This document shows positions 1 to 8,670 of a stretch of 64,000 nucleotides of DNA, piece by piece. The notes under the pieces were generated by a model. The model saw only the letters and a list, made by a program, of their open reading frames with translations. It was not told where the DNA came from and ran no database searches. Source of the stretch: Clostridia bacterium. Its GTDB lineage: Bacteria > Bacillota > Clostridia > Christensenellales > UBA1242. Made by a program: the position numbers and the translations under genes. Every line of letters begins with the position of its first letter. The stretch's first letter is position 1. The stretch lies in the NCBI GenBank assembly GCA_900767835.1, contig CAAGAO010000016.1:1-64000 (forward strand), in the 5' to 3' direction.

Positions 1-1116
1 ATCTCGGCATATATGTATGGTTATGCCACAACTCAAGATGGTTATCCAATAGAAAAACCAACAACAGATGCAGAAAAGCATTATCTAACCTATGGTTCGT
101 CAAATACCGAGGCAACAGAAAGTAAACCATTAATGGTTTATGATAATCAAAATACAGGTTTATCGTTTAATATTGGCACAGGTAATGGTGTATATTTTAG
201 CAATATGAGTGCAACAAATGTTGTTGAGCCAATAACTATAGTGTTAACCATAACAAATGGCACACAAAATCTAATACTAGTTGAGGATAAAACCACAGTT
301 GCAACAGACGCCAAATATTCAGTTGATTGTGATAATTATACAAGTGTATTAAATTCAACAGATGGCAATAAAACAACAACTATAACATACACATTGCTTC
401 CAGCGAAAGATGATGCAGGCAAATATGTTAATATTACTACAATGGTAAATGTTACGTTATCAATGAATTTTTCTAAAATTGATACAACAAATATAAACAC
501 AGATAACTTTACCATAAACGGAACAACTTTAACAGGAGTTCCAACAAAGACACAAACTGGTTCAGATATTTTAGTAATTCCTTCAACCATAAAAGGAACC
601 GCTTGCACTACTATTCAAGAGAGTTTAGTAAATGCTGGTGAATATAGAATTATTGTTGTATTGGACGGGTATACTAAAATTGAAATGGATGGATTTGGAT
701 ATAGCTCAAACTTGGAATACATTCTTTTGCCAGAAGGAATTACTACTATGTTATTTGGTGTTTTTTCTGAATGTACTAAGTTGAAAAAGGCAAATATTCC
801 AACAACGGTTACTTACTTCGGTCCCGCTATTTTTCAAGGATGTAGCAGTTTAGTTTCTCCTATTACTATTCCTAAAGGTATAACGAGTATTGGCAATGAG
901 TTTTTTGATGGTTGTACAAAAATTAAAACTGTTTACCTACCAAAGGATATTACCACAATAGAAATGAAGGCTTTTCAATCTTGCTCAAGCTTGACATCAA
1001 TTAATTTTGATGGTACTAAGGCTCAGTGGAATGCGATAACAAAAGCGGGTAACTGGGACAATAATACAGGCAACTACACTATCTACTGCACAGACGGCAA
1101 TATTACAAAATCATAA
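1..1116 (+). CDS. BspA-type leucine-rich-repeat surface protein, 3' part
   Basis: The reading frame is open from the first base of the window, so the true start lies upstream; 371 residues are visible. The first half is Thr/Asn-rich, beta-strand-like sequence without a family I recognise. From about residue 215 on there are repeats of the BspA/LRR_5 type: leucine and isoleucine at fixed spacing with elements such as SECTKLKKANIP, GCSSLVSPITIPKGITSIG and FDGCTKIKTVYLPKDITTI. The last 40 residues (INFDGTKAQWNAI ... IYCTDG) are a tail often seen at the end of BspA repeats in gut Firmicutes. Such proteins are exported and act in adhesion or host or mucin contact, but the substrate cannot be read here. 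No sorting motif follows, so any anchor must be N-terminal and outside the window. A hairpin terminator lies 15 bases after the stop. Confidence 0.8.
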   Translation: MSAYMYGYATTQDGYPIEKPTTDAEKHYLTYGSSNTEATESKPLMVYDNQNTGLSFNIGTGNGVYFSNMSATNVVEPITIVLTITNGTQNLILVEDKTTVATDAKYSVDCDNYTSVLNSTDGNKTTTITYTLLPAKDDAGKYVNITTMVNVTLSMNFSKIDTTNINTDNFTINGTTLTGVPTKTQTGSDILVIPSTIKGTACTTIQESLVNAGEYRIIVVLDGYTKIEMDGFGYSSNLEYILLPEGITTMLFGVFSECTKLKKANIPTTVTYFGPAIFQGCSSLVSPITIPKGITSIGNEFFDGCTKIKTVYLPKDITTIEMKAFQSCSSLTSINFDGTKAQWNAITKAGNWDNNTGNYTIYCTDGNITKS

Positions 1117-1130
1117 TTATTAAAATTTAC

Positions 1131-1169
1131 TTAAAACTCACAAAAAAGAAATTAAAGTGTGAGTTTTAA
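1131..1169 (+). terminator. Rho-independent terminator after the BspA-like gene
   Basis: A 12-bp perfect inverted repeat (TTAAAACTCACA / TGTGAGTTTTAA) with a 15-base A-rich loop begins 15 bases after the stop codon. The T-run is short, so efficiency is uncertain. Confidence 0.6.
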
Positions 1170-1299
1170 ATAATAGTCACAAAACAAAGAGTATTATTGC
1201 TAGTTAATACCACTTTACATATGGACATTAATAAATTATTGTTTTAAGTGTATCAAAAATTGCTCAAATAAATATAAAAAAATTGCATAGCATATAATT

Positions 1300-1899
1300 A
1301 TGAAAGTTAATGTCTTTGCAATTTTTTTTACTTGTGTGTTTTGTGGGGTTGTATTTTCACTTGCAGTGCCATATCCAACTGTGAGCAATAATCTATTATC
1401 AGCAAATGAGCAAAAAGTAATTAATGATAGTAATGAAGATGAGTTGATTGTGCCATTAGGCAAAAACGATGCCACCGTATATAACATTAATTGGTTTAAT
1501 GGTATGGATAACATATTTACAAAATATGTTGTTGTAAAAGTAATTGATATATATTCCAAGAAAGAATATTATGTAAAGCGTATGGGTGGGTACAATCACG
1601 CAGATGTGCAAGTTGTTGATAGTAAAAATTTAGAAATATTTAAAGAAGTATATGGTGGAGTGTGGAGTTGGAAAAGGCGACCGGTTTGGGTTGAAATTGA
1701 TGGCAAATATTATGCTGGCTCAACAAATGGTATGCCTCATGGTTTTGATGTTTTAAACATAGGAGAAAATGGTCACACTTGCATACATTTTTTGCAAAGC
1801 AAAACTCATGGTTCTAAAAAAGTTGATCCCGACCATCAGGCTTGCGTTGCCTATGCGTATAATAATAGGGGAGAACTAGCGGACTATTTAATTAAATGA
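1300..1899 (+). CDS. Conserved exported protein of unknown function
   Basis: The protein has 199 residues with one N-terminal hydrophobic helix (about 5-24) that could be a signal peptide or anchor, then an extracytoplasmic domain. The domain carries a block I have seen in many clostridial secreted or peptidoglycan-binding proteins: YYVKRMGGYNHADVQ near 90, YGGVWSWKRRPVWVE near 115, NGMPHGFD near 147, then CIHFLQSKTHG and VDPDHQACV at the C-terminus. The conserved His, Cys and Asp (H..C.HF, THG, PDHQ) look catalytic or metal binding, but I know no assigned activity. The start has no clear Shine-Dalgarno sequence; an alternative start cannot be excluded. It stands alone between two hairpins. 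Confidence 0.65.
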   Translation: MKVNVFAIFFTCVFCGVVFSLAVPYPTVSNNLLSANEQKVINDSNEDELIVPLGKNDATVYNINWFNGMDNIFTKYVVVKVIDIYSKKEYYVKRMGGYNHADVQVVDSKNLEIFKEVYGGVWSWKRRPVWVEIDGKYYAGSTNGMPHGFDVLNIGENGHTCIHFLQSKTHGSKKVDPDHQACVAYAYNNRGELADYLIK

Positions 1900-2159
1900 A
1901 AAAGGAATGATAATGACTGAAAACTTGTTAAAATATAAAACGAAAGGAATTTTGATTTTTTGTTTCTTATGATGTTAAACTAACATAAAAATTAAGGTGT
2001 TTATTTAAGTATGCAAGCCAACAAAAACGCATTGAAGTGTTTTCTTAAACCTATATAGGAATAACACAAATGTATTGAACGCATTTTCTTAATCAACCAT
2101 TTTAAGCATTAACCAAAGAAAAAGCTTACTTCAACTACACTTTTTAGTCTTTTCCAATA
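1900..2159. other. Non-coding stretch between convergent genes
   Basis: I see no credible gene in this 260-base segment. It holds two related words, an AACGCATT...TTTTCTTAA element around 2025-2048 and a shorter copy around 2078-2094 that lacks eight internal bases. They may be a decayed duplication; no terminal repeats or transposase trace accompany them. Confidence 0.4.
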
Positions 2160-2196
2160 AAAATAGACATCAACCTTTAAAGTTAATGTCTATTTT
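2160..2196 (-). terminator. Terminator of the ABC exporter operon
   Basis: On the minus strand an 11-bp perfect stem (AAAATAGACAT / ATGTCTATTTT) with a 15-base loop that can itself pair (AACTTTAAAGGTT) lies just downstream of the permease stop and runs into a T-rich stretch. Confidence 0.75.
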
Positions 2197-2203
2197 AAAA
2201 TTT

Positions 2204-4003
2204 TTATTTATCCAAACTTCTATGAGTAAATAGGAGTCTTGCAAATAAGTCAAACACAATTATAAATGCCACTGTAAAGATTCCGCAAGTTAATAGTGAA
2301 GTGTTAGGAACAACCGAGAAACTAAACATTCCTGATTGAGAAATTGTAAAGAATTTATATAATTGCAAGTTAAGTGAAGGGACAAATCTTATCCAACTTG
2401 CTTTAATGCTACCAAGAAGAACTATAGAAACAAGGTAAATTGCACTAGATAAACCTGTTGAAACTGTTGCTTGTTTGATAATCATAGATATAAATATTGC
2501 TAAAGCGATATAGAATACAATATCAATCAGTATGCTTGCTAAATATATGAATAATAGAATAATAGGGTTAGTAATAAACAAAGTTTCAGCATTCATAACA
2601 ACAAGAACTTTTTGGAAAGAAAAACCATAAGTAGCAAAACCTATTGCTAGTGAAGATACAAGTGAAACAGTTAAAAGTATTAAAGCAACATTAAAGCAAG
2701 CCAAAAATTTTCCCGAGAATATCTTATTTCTTGTGTATGGACGGGTAGCAATCATTTTTAATGTTCCAGTTGATTGTTCCCCGCTTAAACTGCTCGTAGC
2801 AAAGAAAATAACAAAAACTGTAATAAACATAGATAATATTTGCATAGCATAAAAAGCAAAATCATAAGCATTTGTCTCAGTTCCGCTATTTTTGTTAAAA
2901 TTAAATGCGGTTAAATATTCATATCCAAAAGTGTTATTATCAAAAAAGTATTTAGATGTTGTAATCTGTTTTTTTAAGTTATAGATAGAAACACCGCTAA
3001 AACCAACATATGTCGCAATTTGGTCATCAGTCTTGTTGCCAATTCTAAGTAGTTCAAATTCGTTAGAAATTAATGCCTTGCAAATTTGAATGTAATCATA
3101 ATATTTTGCTACAAGTTCGTTCATTTCGGTTATTATATCTTTTTGGGCAGTACCTGTATGTAAATTGTAGAAATTAATAATATTGTCATAATGTTCTTTT
3201 AATTTGCCAGTATGTGTATATTCAGTAGCAGTACCAGAAACTGTTGCAGAAAAATTAGTGTAGAAGTATTTATCCAAAAGTTCTGTAAGTTTTGTATTAT
3301 CAATAGTTATCGTTTCAAGTTTGCTAATTTTATTGTCAATAGTGGTTAAATCATAGTTTTTAGAAAGCATATTATATCTCTCAACAACCATATTTGATGA
3401 ATATTCTTTTAAATCAGTATTGCTTGGAATATTATCTTGAAATTTAATCAAAGTTTTATATGTTTCTTCGTAAAAACTTTCAGTTATTATAAAATTAACT
3501 TTTTTATTTTTAATGTTTTCAACCATATAGTCACTAAGTGCATTAACTTTTGCTCTTAATGTGGTAAAAACGCGTTGGCATTTGCTTAAATCTGTGCCAG
3601 TTAATTTACCATTTGATTCAGCAATAGTATAAATAGTTGCTGGGAATTCGCCAGGTGTTGTTGTTCCATCAGCATTTTGAGTGCCAACAAAAAATTGTTT
3701 TAAAGAATGAAAATCAGCAGAAAAAGTTTGATATATATTACCAGTATCCGCTAAATATTCATCAATGTCTGTCTTTGCAGAAATAAGTTGATTTTCAAAA
3801 CCTTTATAGTCTTTTTCAAAAGTAGTATAAATACTTGTCGTGTTTGAAAGAGAATATGTAAATTTAGTGCTAGTTGATGTTGGCTTAAAGAAGAAAAAAG
3901 AGAATACTAATGCAATAATAAGCACACCGGTTAAAACAAACATAGATGGACGCATAAATATTTTGCTTAGTTCGGCTTTTGCCATTCTAAATATTTTTTT
4001 CAT
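2204..4003 (-). CDS. ABC-2 type transporter permease
   Basis: This is the membrane subunit of an ABC exporter, 599 residues. It has one N-terminal transmembrane helix (about 17-40), a soluble segment of roughly 330 residues predicted to lie outside the membrane, and then a group of five or so helices in the last 220 residues with the charged loop SLSGEQSTGTLKMIATRP, typical of ABC-2 permeases next to the membrane-entry helix. I start it at the ATG at 4003 because an AAGGAG ribosome site lies just upstream; a longer frame to 4051 would overlap the preceding gene. It follows the ATPase gene by 10 bases, so the two are co-translated and form one transporter. The substrate is unknown; two-component exporters of this layout often handle antimicrobial peptides or lipids. 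Confidence 0.85.
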   Translation of the reverse strand: MKKIFRMAKAELSKIFMRPSMFVLTGVLIIALVFSFFFFKPTSTSTKFTYSLSNTTSIYTTFEKDYKGFENQLISAKTDIDEYLADTGNIYQTFSADFHSLKQFFVGTQNADGTTTPGEFPATIYTIAESNGKLTGTDLSKCQRVFTTLRAKVNALSDYMVENIKNKKVNFIITESFYEETYKTLIKFQDNIPSNTDLKEYSSNMVVERYNMLSKNYDLTTIDNKISKLETITIDNTKLTELLDKYFYTNFSATVSGTATEYTHTGKLKEHYDNIINFYNLHTGTAQKDIITEMNELVAKYYDYIQICKALISNEFELLRIGNKTDDQIATYVGFSGVSIYNLKKQITTSKYFFDNNTFGYEYLTAFNFNKNSGTETNAYDFAFYAMQILSMFITVFVIFFATSSLSGEQSTGTLKMIATRPYTRNKIFSGKFLACFNVALILLTVSLVSSLAIGFATYGFSFQKVLVVMNAETLFITNPIILLFIYLASILIDIVFYIALAIFISMIIKQATVSTGLSSAIYLVSIVLLGSIKASWIRFVPSLNLQLYKFFTISQSGMFSFSVVPNTSLLTCGIFTVAFIIVFDLFARLLFTHRSLDK

Positions 4004-4013
4004 ATATACTCCT

Positions 4014-4949
4014 TTAATTAATACCTGTGTTAGATTTGCCTTCGTTGACAACGGTCAAGAAAATGTCTTCAAGTGATGCATCAACTTCGCCAGCACCATA
4101 AACTGCAATATTTCTTTTTGTTAAATCAATGATAATTCTTGCAATAGTGTTTTCGTCAGCAGTGAAGAGTACTTTGTTGTTACAAATTTTAACTGGAATT
4201 TTATAATCTTGTTCAATAATTTTACCAGCATAGTTTGGTGCATTGCATTTAATATATTGTGAACCATTTTCGGTAACTTCTTTTTTAATATCGCACATAC
4301 GATTGGTTTCAAGCAATACCCCGTTATCAATAATTCCAATTGTGTCACATAAGTTTTGCATTTCACCTAAAATGTGACTAGATATTAGAATTGCAATTTT
4401 TTCTTTATGTGCTAAATCTTTTAAAAGCATTCTAAATTCTCTAATGCCATTTGCATCTAGTCCGTTTGTTGGTTCGTCTAATATTAAAAGTTTAGGATTG
4501 TTGAGTAGTGCTTGTGCAACACCTAATCTTTGTTTCATACCTAAAGAATATTTGCTAACTTTTTCATTTATACGATTAGAAAGACCAACAATGGACACAA
4601 CTTTGTCAATTTGATTTTTATCAGTAATATTTGAAAGTTTTGCAAAATATTTTAGGTTTTGGTAGCCTGTTAAATAAGTGTAGAATTCTGGTATTTCAAC
4701 AATTGTTCCAACATACTCCATTGCATTTTCAAATTTATATTTAACAGAATTGTTCATAATATATGCATCACCGCCAGTAATAGTGGTAAGACCAGTAATC
4801 ATTTTAATGGTGGTACTTTTACCAGCACCATTTGCACCTAAAAAGCCGAAAATTTCACCCTCATGTATAACAAAAGATACATTATTTACGGCAATTCTAT
4901 CACCAAATTTTTTGGTTAGATTGCGAATTTCTAAAACATTGTTTACCAT
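4014..4949 (-). CDS. ABC transporter ATP-binding protein
   Basis: The ATPase of the exporter, 311 residues. The nucleotide-binding domain is complete: Walker A GANGAGKST near residue 40, the signature SLGMKQRLG near 135, Walker B LLILDEP with the catalytic Glu near 160 and the switch His in ISSHIL near 192. The last 90 residues form a C-terminal extension of the type found in the BcrA/drug-exporter (DRA) subfamily. An AGGAG sequence precedes the ATG. It sits between a DUF4364 regulator upstream and the permease downstream, all on the minus strand with gaps of 8-10 bases, so this is one operon. Confidence 0.92.
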   Translation of the reverse strand: MVNNVLEIRNLTKKFGDRIAVNNVSFVIHEGEIFGFLGANGAGKSTTIKMITGLTTITGGDAYIMNNSVKYKFENAMEYVGTIVEIPEFYTYLTGYQNLKYFAKLSNITDKNQIDKVVSIVGLSNRINEKVSKYSLGMKQRLGVAQALLNNPKLLILDEPTNGLDANGIREFRMLLKDLAHKEKIAILISSHILGEMQNLCDTIGIIDNGVLLETNRMCDIKKEVTENGSQYIKCNAPNYAGKIIEQDYKIPVKICNNKVLFTADENTIARIIIDLTKRNIAVYGAGEVDASLEDIFLTVVNEGKSNTGIN

Positions 4950-4957
4950 TTTAACTC

Positions 4958-5521
4958 CTAATTTTCCTCAATCAATAATTCATAAACTGCTTCATAAACA
5001 GTATGTGCTTGTTCTTGCCATCTTCTACATGCTTCAATGGCTGCTTGTCTTGATGGTGCTTTAATCTTTAATTCAAATAAAGGTTCATCTTGAAAAGTAT
5101 CAGACCTGATTTTTAGTACAACAATATATGAGCCGTCCTCCGATTTAAAAAAAGTGGATACATATTCTTGTGAACGTTTAAAATGCATTTTGTTTGCTTT
5201 AGTATATTCGGTGATTTGGTCTCTTAATTCGTTTGGGATTTTAATATAAAAGTGGCTTAGACAATTCCGTCCATCATATGTAATATTAAAGCGATCCTCA
5301 CCATCTTTACCTTCAGATTTATAAACTAAATTTGCGTCAACTAGTTTATATAAATAATCTTTGCAATCCATATATGAAATCCAGTTGTTACGGTAATAGC
5401 AAATATCAAAAATGGTGTTTTCAGTTAAAGGGAACTCCATTTTATCAAGTGTAAAAAGCAAAATTAATTTACAAATCATTGGGTCACATATAGGTAACTC
5501 ATCTTTCTTTTTTTGTTCCAT
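4958..5521 (-). CDS. DUF4364 family winged-helix-like regulator
   Basis: A 187-residue protein that I recognise as the DUF4364 family, common in Clostridia. The N-terminal 80 residues read as a winged helix (LFTLDKMEFPLTENTIF, then SYMDCKDYLYKLVDANLV and a KDGEDRFNITYDG wing), followed by an alpha/beta domain ending ...VYEAVYELLIEEN. Role in the family is not established; its place as first gene of an operon with an ABC exporter suggests that it controls that exporter. The start at 5521 is chosen because a strong promoter (TTGCCT, 17 bases, TATAAT) ends seven bases upstream of this ATG. The longer frame to 5557 would start inside the promoter. There is no ribosome binding site, so translation would be leaderless. 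Confidence 0.7.
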   Translation of the reverse strand: MEQKKKDELPICDPMICKLILLFTLDKMEFPLTENTIFDICYYRNNWISYMDCKDYLYKLVDANLVYKSEGKDGEDRFNITYDGRNCLSHFYIKIPNELRDQITEYTKANKMHFKRSQEYVSTFFKSEDGSYIVVLKIRSDTFQDEPLFELKIKAPSRQAAIEACRRWQEQAHTVYEAVYELLIEEN

Positions 5522-5528
5522 AGTTATT

Positions 5529-5557
5529 ATTATAACAAATGTATACAAAAAAGGCAA
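5529..5557 (-). promoter_or_regulatory. Promoter of the DUF4364-ABC operon (leaderless layout)
   Basis: On the minus strand: -35 TTGCCT (5552-5557), 17-base spacer, -10 TATAAT (5529-5534) preceded by an extended TGT. The ATG at 5521 begins 7 bases after the -10 box, where transcription itself should start. Confidence 0.65.
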
Positions 5558-5627
5558 GATAGATAATAACTAAAAAAATAAATATATATTATTTTTTTGT
5601 AAATAATATTAAAAGGAGGGGAAAATT

Positions 5628-6446
5628 ATGACTAATGATTGGATAAGAGGTAAAACAGTAGTAGTATGTGGTGCAGGTAATGGTATAGGAAAGTATTTGG
5701 TTTATAATTTAATAGTTGGGTATAATTGCAAAGTAATTGGGATAGATTGTGATGAAGTCTCTTTGTCTAACTTAAAGACTAAAATTAATGAAATTGGTGA
5801 AGATTACGAATATTATTGCTTTGATGCGAAAATCGAAAATAACTGGATAAGCCTTTCAGAACATTTTAAGGAGACAAAATTACAAATTGATGTCTTGATT
5901 AATGCAATAGGTATCTCACCCAAATTTAACGATTTTAATAAATATACTTCAAAAGAAACCAACAATATTTTTGCAACAAATTTGTATTCTTGCATATTTG
6001 CAGTTAAACATTTATATGACAACTTAAAAAAGTCGCGTACACCAGGTATAATTAATCTTTGTTGTGCTTCAGCAAATATGGGTATTGCGGGAAGTAGTAT
6101 ATATTCCGCTAGCAAATCAGCATTAAAATGTTATACTGAAGTGTTACAACAAGAACTGAATGATTTTTATGTCGGTTTGATTATTTTGGGACTTGTAAAA
6201 ACTGACTTTTGGAACAAACAAAATGAAGTTCTACAAAACAAAATAGCATCAAAAGCGTTAAAAGTAAACACCGCTACTGAAAAGATAATTAAATGCATTA
6301 TAAAAAAGAAAAAAAGAGCAGTGGTTGGCATAGATGCATATATAACAGATAGATTAATACGTCTAATGCCTACAAAAGCAAGGAAAATGATTGATAAATT
6401 TATGAAAAAGAAAAAATATAGGACTCTTGATAAAGAAGGAGAGTAA
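5628..6446 (+). CDS. Short-chain dehydrogenase/reductase (SDR) family oxidoreductase
   Basis: A 272-residue classical SDR. The dinucleotide-binding motif GAGNGIG is at 16-22, the NAIG motif (NAG equivalent) near 96, the catalytic Ser in the CCASANMG region near 145 and the YSASK Tyr/Lys pair near 158-162. A Lys/Arg-rich C-terminal tail (KKKKRAVVGIDAYITDRLIRLMP) resembles SDRs with a C-terminal membrane-associated helix that act on lipids or long-chain substrates, but the substrate cannot be assigned. A strong AAGGAGGGG ribosome site precedes the ATG. Convergent with the next gene; they share a bidirectional terminator. Confidence 0.85.
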   Translation: MTNDWIRGKTVVVCGAGNGIGKYLVYNLIVGYNCKVIGIDCDEVSLSNLKTKINEIGEDYEYYCFDAKIENNWISLSEHFKETKLQIDVLINAIGISPKFNDFNKYTSKETNNIFATNLYSCIFAVKHLYDNLKKSRTPGIINLCCASANMGIAGSSIYSASKSALKCYTEVLQQELNDFYVGLIILGLVKTDFWNKQNEVLQNKIASKALKVNTATEKIIKCIIKKKKRAVVGIDAYITDRLIRLMPTKARKMIDKFMKKKKYRTLDKEGE

Positions 6447-6550
6447 TTTCAAAATATTGCTAACTTGGTTGTAAAATTTTCTTGGATTTATATTAAAATT
6501 AAATATTTTATGTCTAAAATCTTCTTTTTGTTCGATTTGTTATTTATAAT

Positions 6551-6587
6551 AAAAAATAGAAGCCATTAACTTATGCTTCTATTTTTT
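6551..6587. terminator. Bidirectional terminator between convergent genes
   Basis: A 13-bp perfect inverted repeat AAAAAATAGAAGC / GCTTCTATTTTTT with an 11-base loop. Both orientations give a stem followed by a U-run. The last five codons and the stop of the minus-strand gene (6566) lie inside it. Confidence 0.85.
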
Positions 6588-7030
6588 GTATATAATTTTA
6601 AACAATAGTTATTTAACTCTGAATTTATTACTGAGAGTAAGTCTAAACTAAAATTTTCATATATTGACTTGTATTTATTTATATTATTAAATTTGTTTTC
6701 TTTTATTTCTTTTGGCAGTTTGAATGTTAAATCTCCATCACAATTATAATATACATATATGAATTTTGATATTTCGTAATTGTGAATTTGAGTAAAAGAT
6801 TGCTTGCCGTTAATGTTGGTTGTCTTAAACATTCCTCTATTAATCATATTTTTAACTATTGCACTTTTGTTTTCAATTGGTAAGAATATATAGTTGGCTG
6901 AATTCATTTTTTTAAATATGGAATCAGATAAAAATTTAACTTGCTCAATCTTTAAATAATCTAAGCCAGTTTTTTCGTATATTTTTATTAAATAATATCC
7001 TAGTAATTTATATTCAGAAATTTCTCTCAT
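6566..7030 (-). CDS. Hypothetical protein, 154 residues
   Basis: I do not recognise the family. The protein is Lys/Asn/Ile-rich, predicted soluble, without signal peptide or membrane segment, with alternating helical and strand-like stretches (YKLLGYYLIKIYEK, SKFIYVYYNCDGDLTFKLP, SVINSELNNYCLKLY). It is preceded by an excellent GGAGGTGG ribosome site, which argues that it is a real gene. Its 3' end runs into the shared terminator hairpin, so the stop codon sits in the loop. It is monocistronic; nothing around it hints at function. Confidence 0.6.
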   Translation of the reverse strand: MREISEYKLLGYYLIKIYEKTGLDYLKIEQVKFLSDSIFKKMNSANYIFLPIENKSAIVKNMINRGMFKTTNINGKQSFTQIHNYEISKFIYVYYNCDGDLTFKLPKEIKENKFNNINKYKSIYENFSLDLLSVINSELNNYCLKLYTKNRSIS

Positions 7031-7313
7031 TTTCCACCTCCAAATGTAAATTTAGCGTTTTTATATTAAAAATATCACAAACAAATACTATTGTTAATAA
7101 AAGCATATTTATTATGTTTTATCAAAAATATGGAACATTATACCATTTATTTTAAATTTTGACAAATAATTTCATTATTTTATTTTTTTCAAGATTGTTT
7201 ATTAATAGCAAAAATATTGTAAAGCAAAAAACTAAATTCAAAACAAACTAAATATGTTTTTTTACTTTGGAATTAACCCGACAAAAGAAAATAAAAAATT
7301 TATTAATTTATAA
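7031..7313. other. AT-rich intergenic stretch upstream of the ftsA promoter
   Basis: No convincing gene. It separates divergent transcription units (6566-7030 minus, ftsA plus). A TTGACA at about 7158 has no good -10 partner, so I do not call it a promoter. Confidence 0.4.
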
Positions 7314-7342
7314 TTGACATATATTAAATGATTGTTTATAAT
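7314..7342 (+). promoter_or_regulatory. Consensus sigma-A promoter of ftsA-ftsZ
   Basis: TTGACA (7314-7319), 17-base spacer, TATAAT (7337-7342): a perfect housekeeping promoter. The word TTTATAATTAT recurs 20 bases later (7355-7365), offering a second -10-like sequence. The leader to the start codon is about 140 bases. Confidence 0.85.
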
Positions 7343-7486
7343 TATAACATATCATTTATAATTATGCGAAATATACATAACAAAATAAAGTTTATATGCA
7401 AAAAGTATAACAATAGATGGTACAAATAGTCTTAAGCTTTAAATACTAGCTAGCACATAATTTTGATAAAAAGGAGGCATTATTAT

Positions 7487-8653
7487 TTGAATTATATTTC
7501 AGTAATGGATATTGGAACAAGTAAACTTGCAGTTCTTACTGGTAATCGCGGGATTAATAATACTTTAAAAATAATGGCTTCTTCAACTCAAGAATATTCT
7601 GGTTACTACAATGGCGAATTTGTTGAACCTGAAAAACTAGATGATGATATTGCAAATGCTTTATCAAAAGCAGAGATTGATGCAAATGCAAAGATAAAAA
7701 AATTATATGTTGGCGTTCCTGCCGACTTTTGTACTTGCATAACAAAACAATTTTCACAAAACTTTACCGACAAGATAAAAATAGAGGATGCCGATATCTT
7801 AGAAATATATCAGCAAGCAAATGAATTAAAAGATAATGAAAAGTATATATTAATCAGTTGTTCTCCTATTAGTTTCGTATTAGATGATGGCAGGCAAACG
7901 GTAAATCCTATTGGTGAAAAAACATCTAGAATAAGTGGTGAAATAAGTTACATTTATGCGGAAAAAACTTTTATATCAAAAATAAATATTGCACTAAGGA
8001 AATTTGGCATTGCATCTGTAGAATATTTATCGTCTACGCTTTCAGAAAGTATTTATCTTTTGTCAGAAAACAAAAGAATGGTGCCAACAATTTTGGTTGA
8101 TTGTGGCTTTGTAAGTACTTCGGTTTCAATAATTAAAGGTAATGGACTTTTGCTTTTAAATAGTTTCTCTGTTGGTGGTGGACAAATTACAAGCGACTTA
8201 TGTGAATGCTTAAATATTTCTTATAAAGATGCAGAAGAATTAAAAAAACAAATAATTTTATCTGTCGTTCCTCAATTATCAGATGGTTATGAAGTGAAAA
8301 AACAAGGACAGTTGTCTGTTATTCCAATGACCGAGGCAAATGAAATAGTCTCTGCAAGACTTGAAATGCTGTGCTCATTAATCAATAGATGCTTAACTGC
8401 ATCTCAAAAAAAAGATTTATACAAAATGCCTTTTTACTTGACAGGAGGCGGAATTTGTTTTATAAAAGGTTCAAAAGACTATTTGTCAAAATACTTTGGG
8501 GTAAATGTAGAAATACTTTCTCCACCAAATTTGCAGTTGTCTAAACCAAATTATTCAGCACTACTTGGGCTGTTAAATTCGGCAATAAATCAAGAAAACA
8601 AACAAAAAACTAATAAATTTATAAAATTTTTTAAAATGATAACAAATAGATAA
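7487..8653 (+). CDS. ftsA: Cell division protein FtsA
   Basis: An actin-like ATPase that tethers FtsZ filaments to the membrane, 388 residues. The first phosphate motif MDIGTSK lies at residues 7-13, the second in VDCGFVSTSVSII near 205, and SVGGGQITSDL near 228 is the typical FtsA segment; ISYIYAEKTFISKIN near 155 belongs to the SHS2-type 1C domain. The basic, amphipathic C-terminus (KFIKFFKMITNR) is the membrane-targeting helix. I start it at the TTG at 7487, because the AGGAGG at 7472-7477 is 9 bases before it; the TTG at 7463 precedes the ribosome site and the first in-frame ATG (7505) is too far. ftsZ follows after 17 bases, and both use the promoter at 7314. Confidence 0.9.
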   Translation: MNYISVMDIGTSKLAVLTGNRGINNTLKIMASSTQEYSGYYNGEFVEPEKLDDDIANALSKAEIDANAKIKKLYVGVPADFCTCITKQFSQNFTDKIKIEDADILEIYQQANELKDNEKYILISCSPISFVLDDGRQTVNPIGEKTSRISGEISYIYAEKTFISKINIALRKFGIASVEYLSSTLSESIYLLSENKRMVPTILVDCGFVSTSVSIIKGNGLLLLNSFSVGGGQITSDLCECLNISYKDAEELKKQIILSVVPQLSDGYEVKKQGQLSVIPMTEANEIVSARLEMLCSLINRCLTASQKKDLYKMPFYLTGGGICFIKGSKDYLSKYFGVNVEILSPPNLQLSKPNYSALLGLLNSAINQENKQKTNKFIKFFKMITNR

Positions 8654-8670
8654 AGGAGTATAAAAATAAT

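Noticed and set aside
7463..7486. Upstream TTG as the start of ftsA
   Set aside because: The ribosome site lies downstream of this TTG, so it cannot direct initiation there; the TTG at 7487 fits the spacing.
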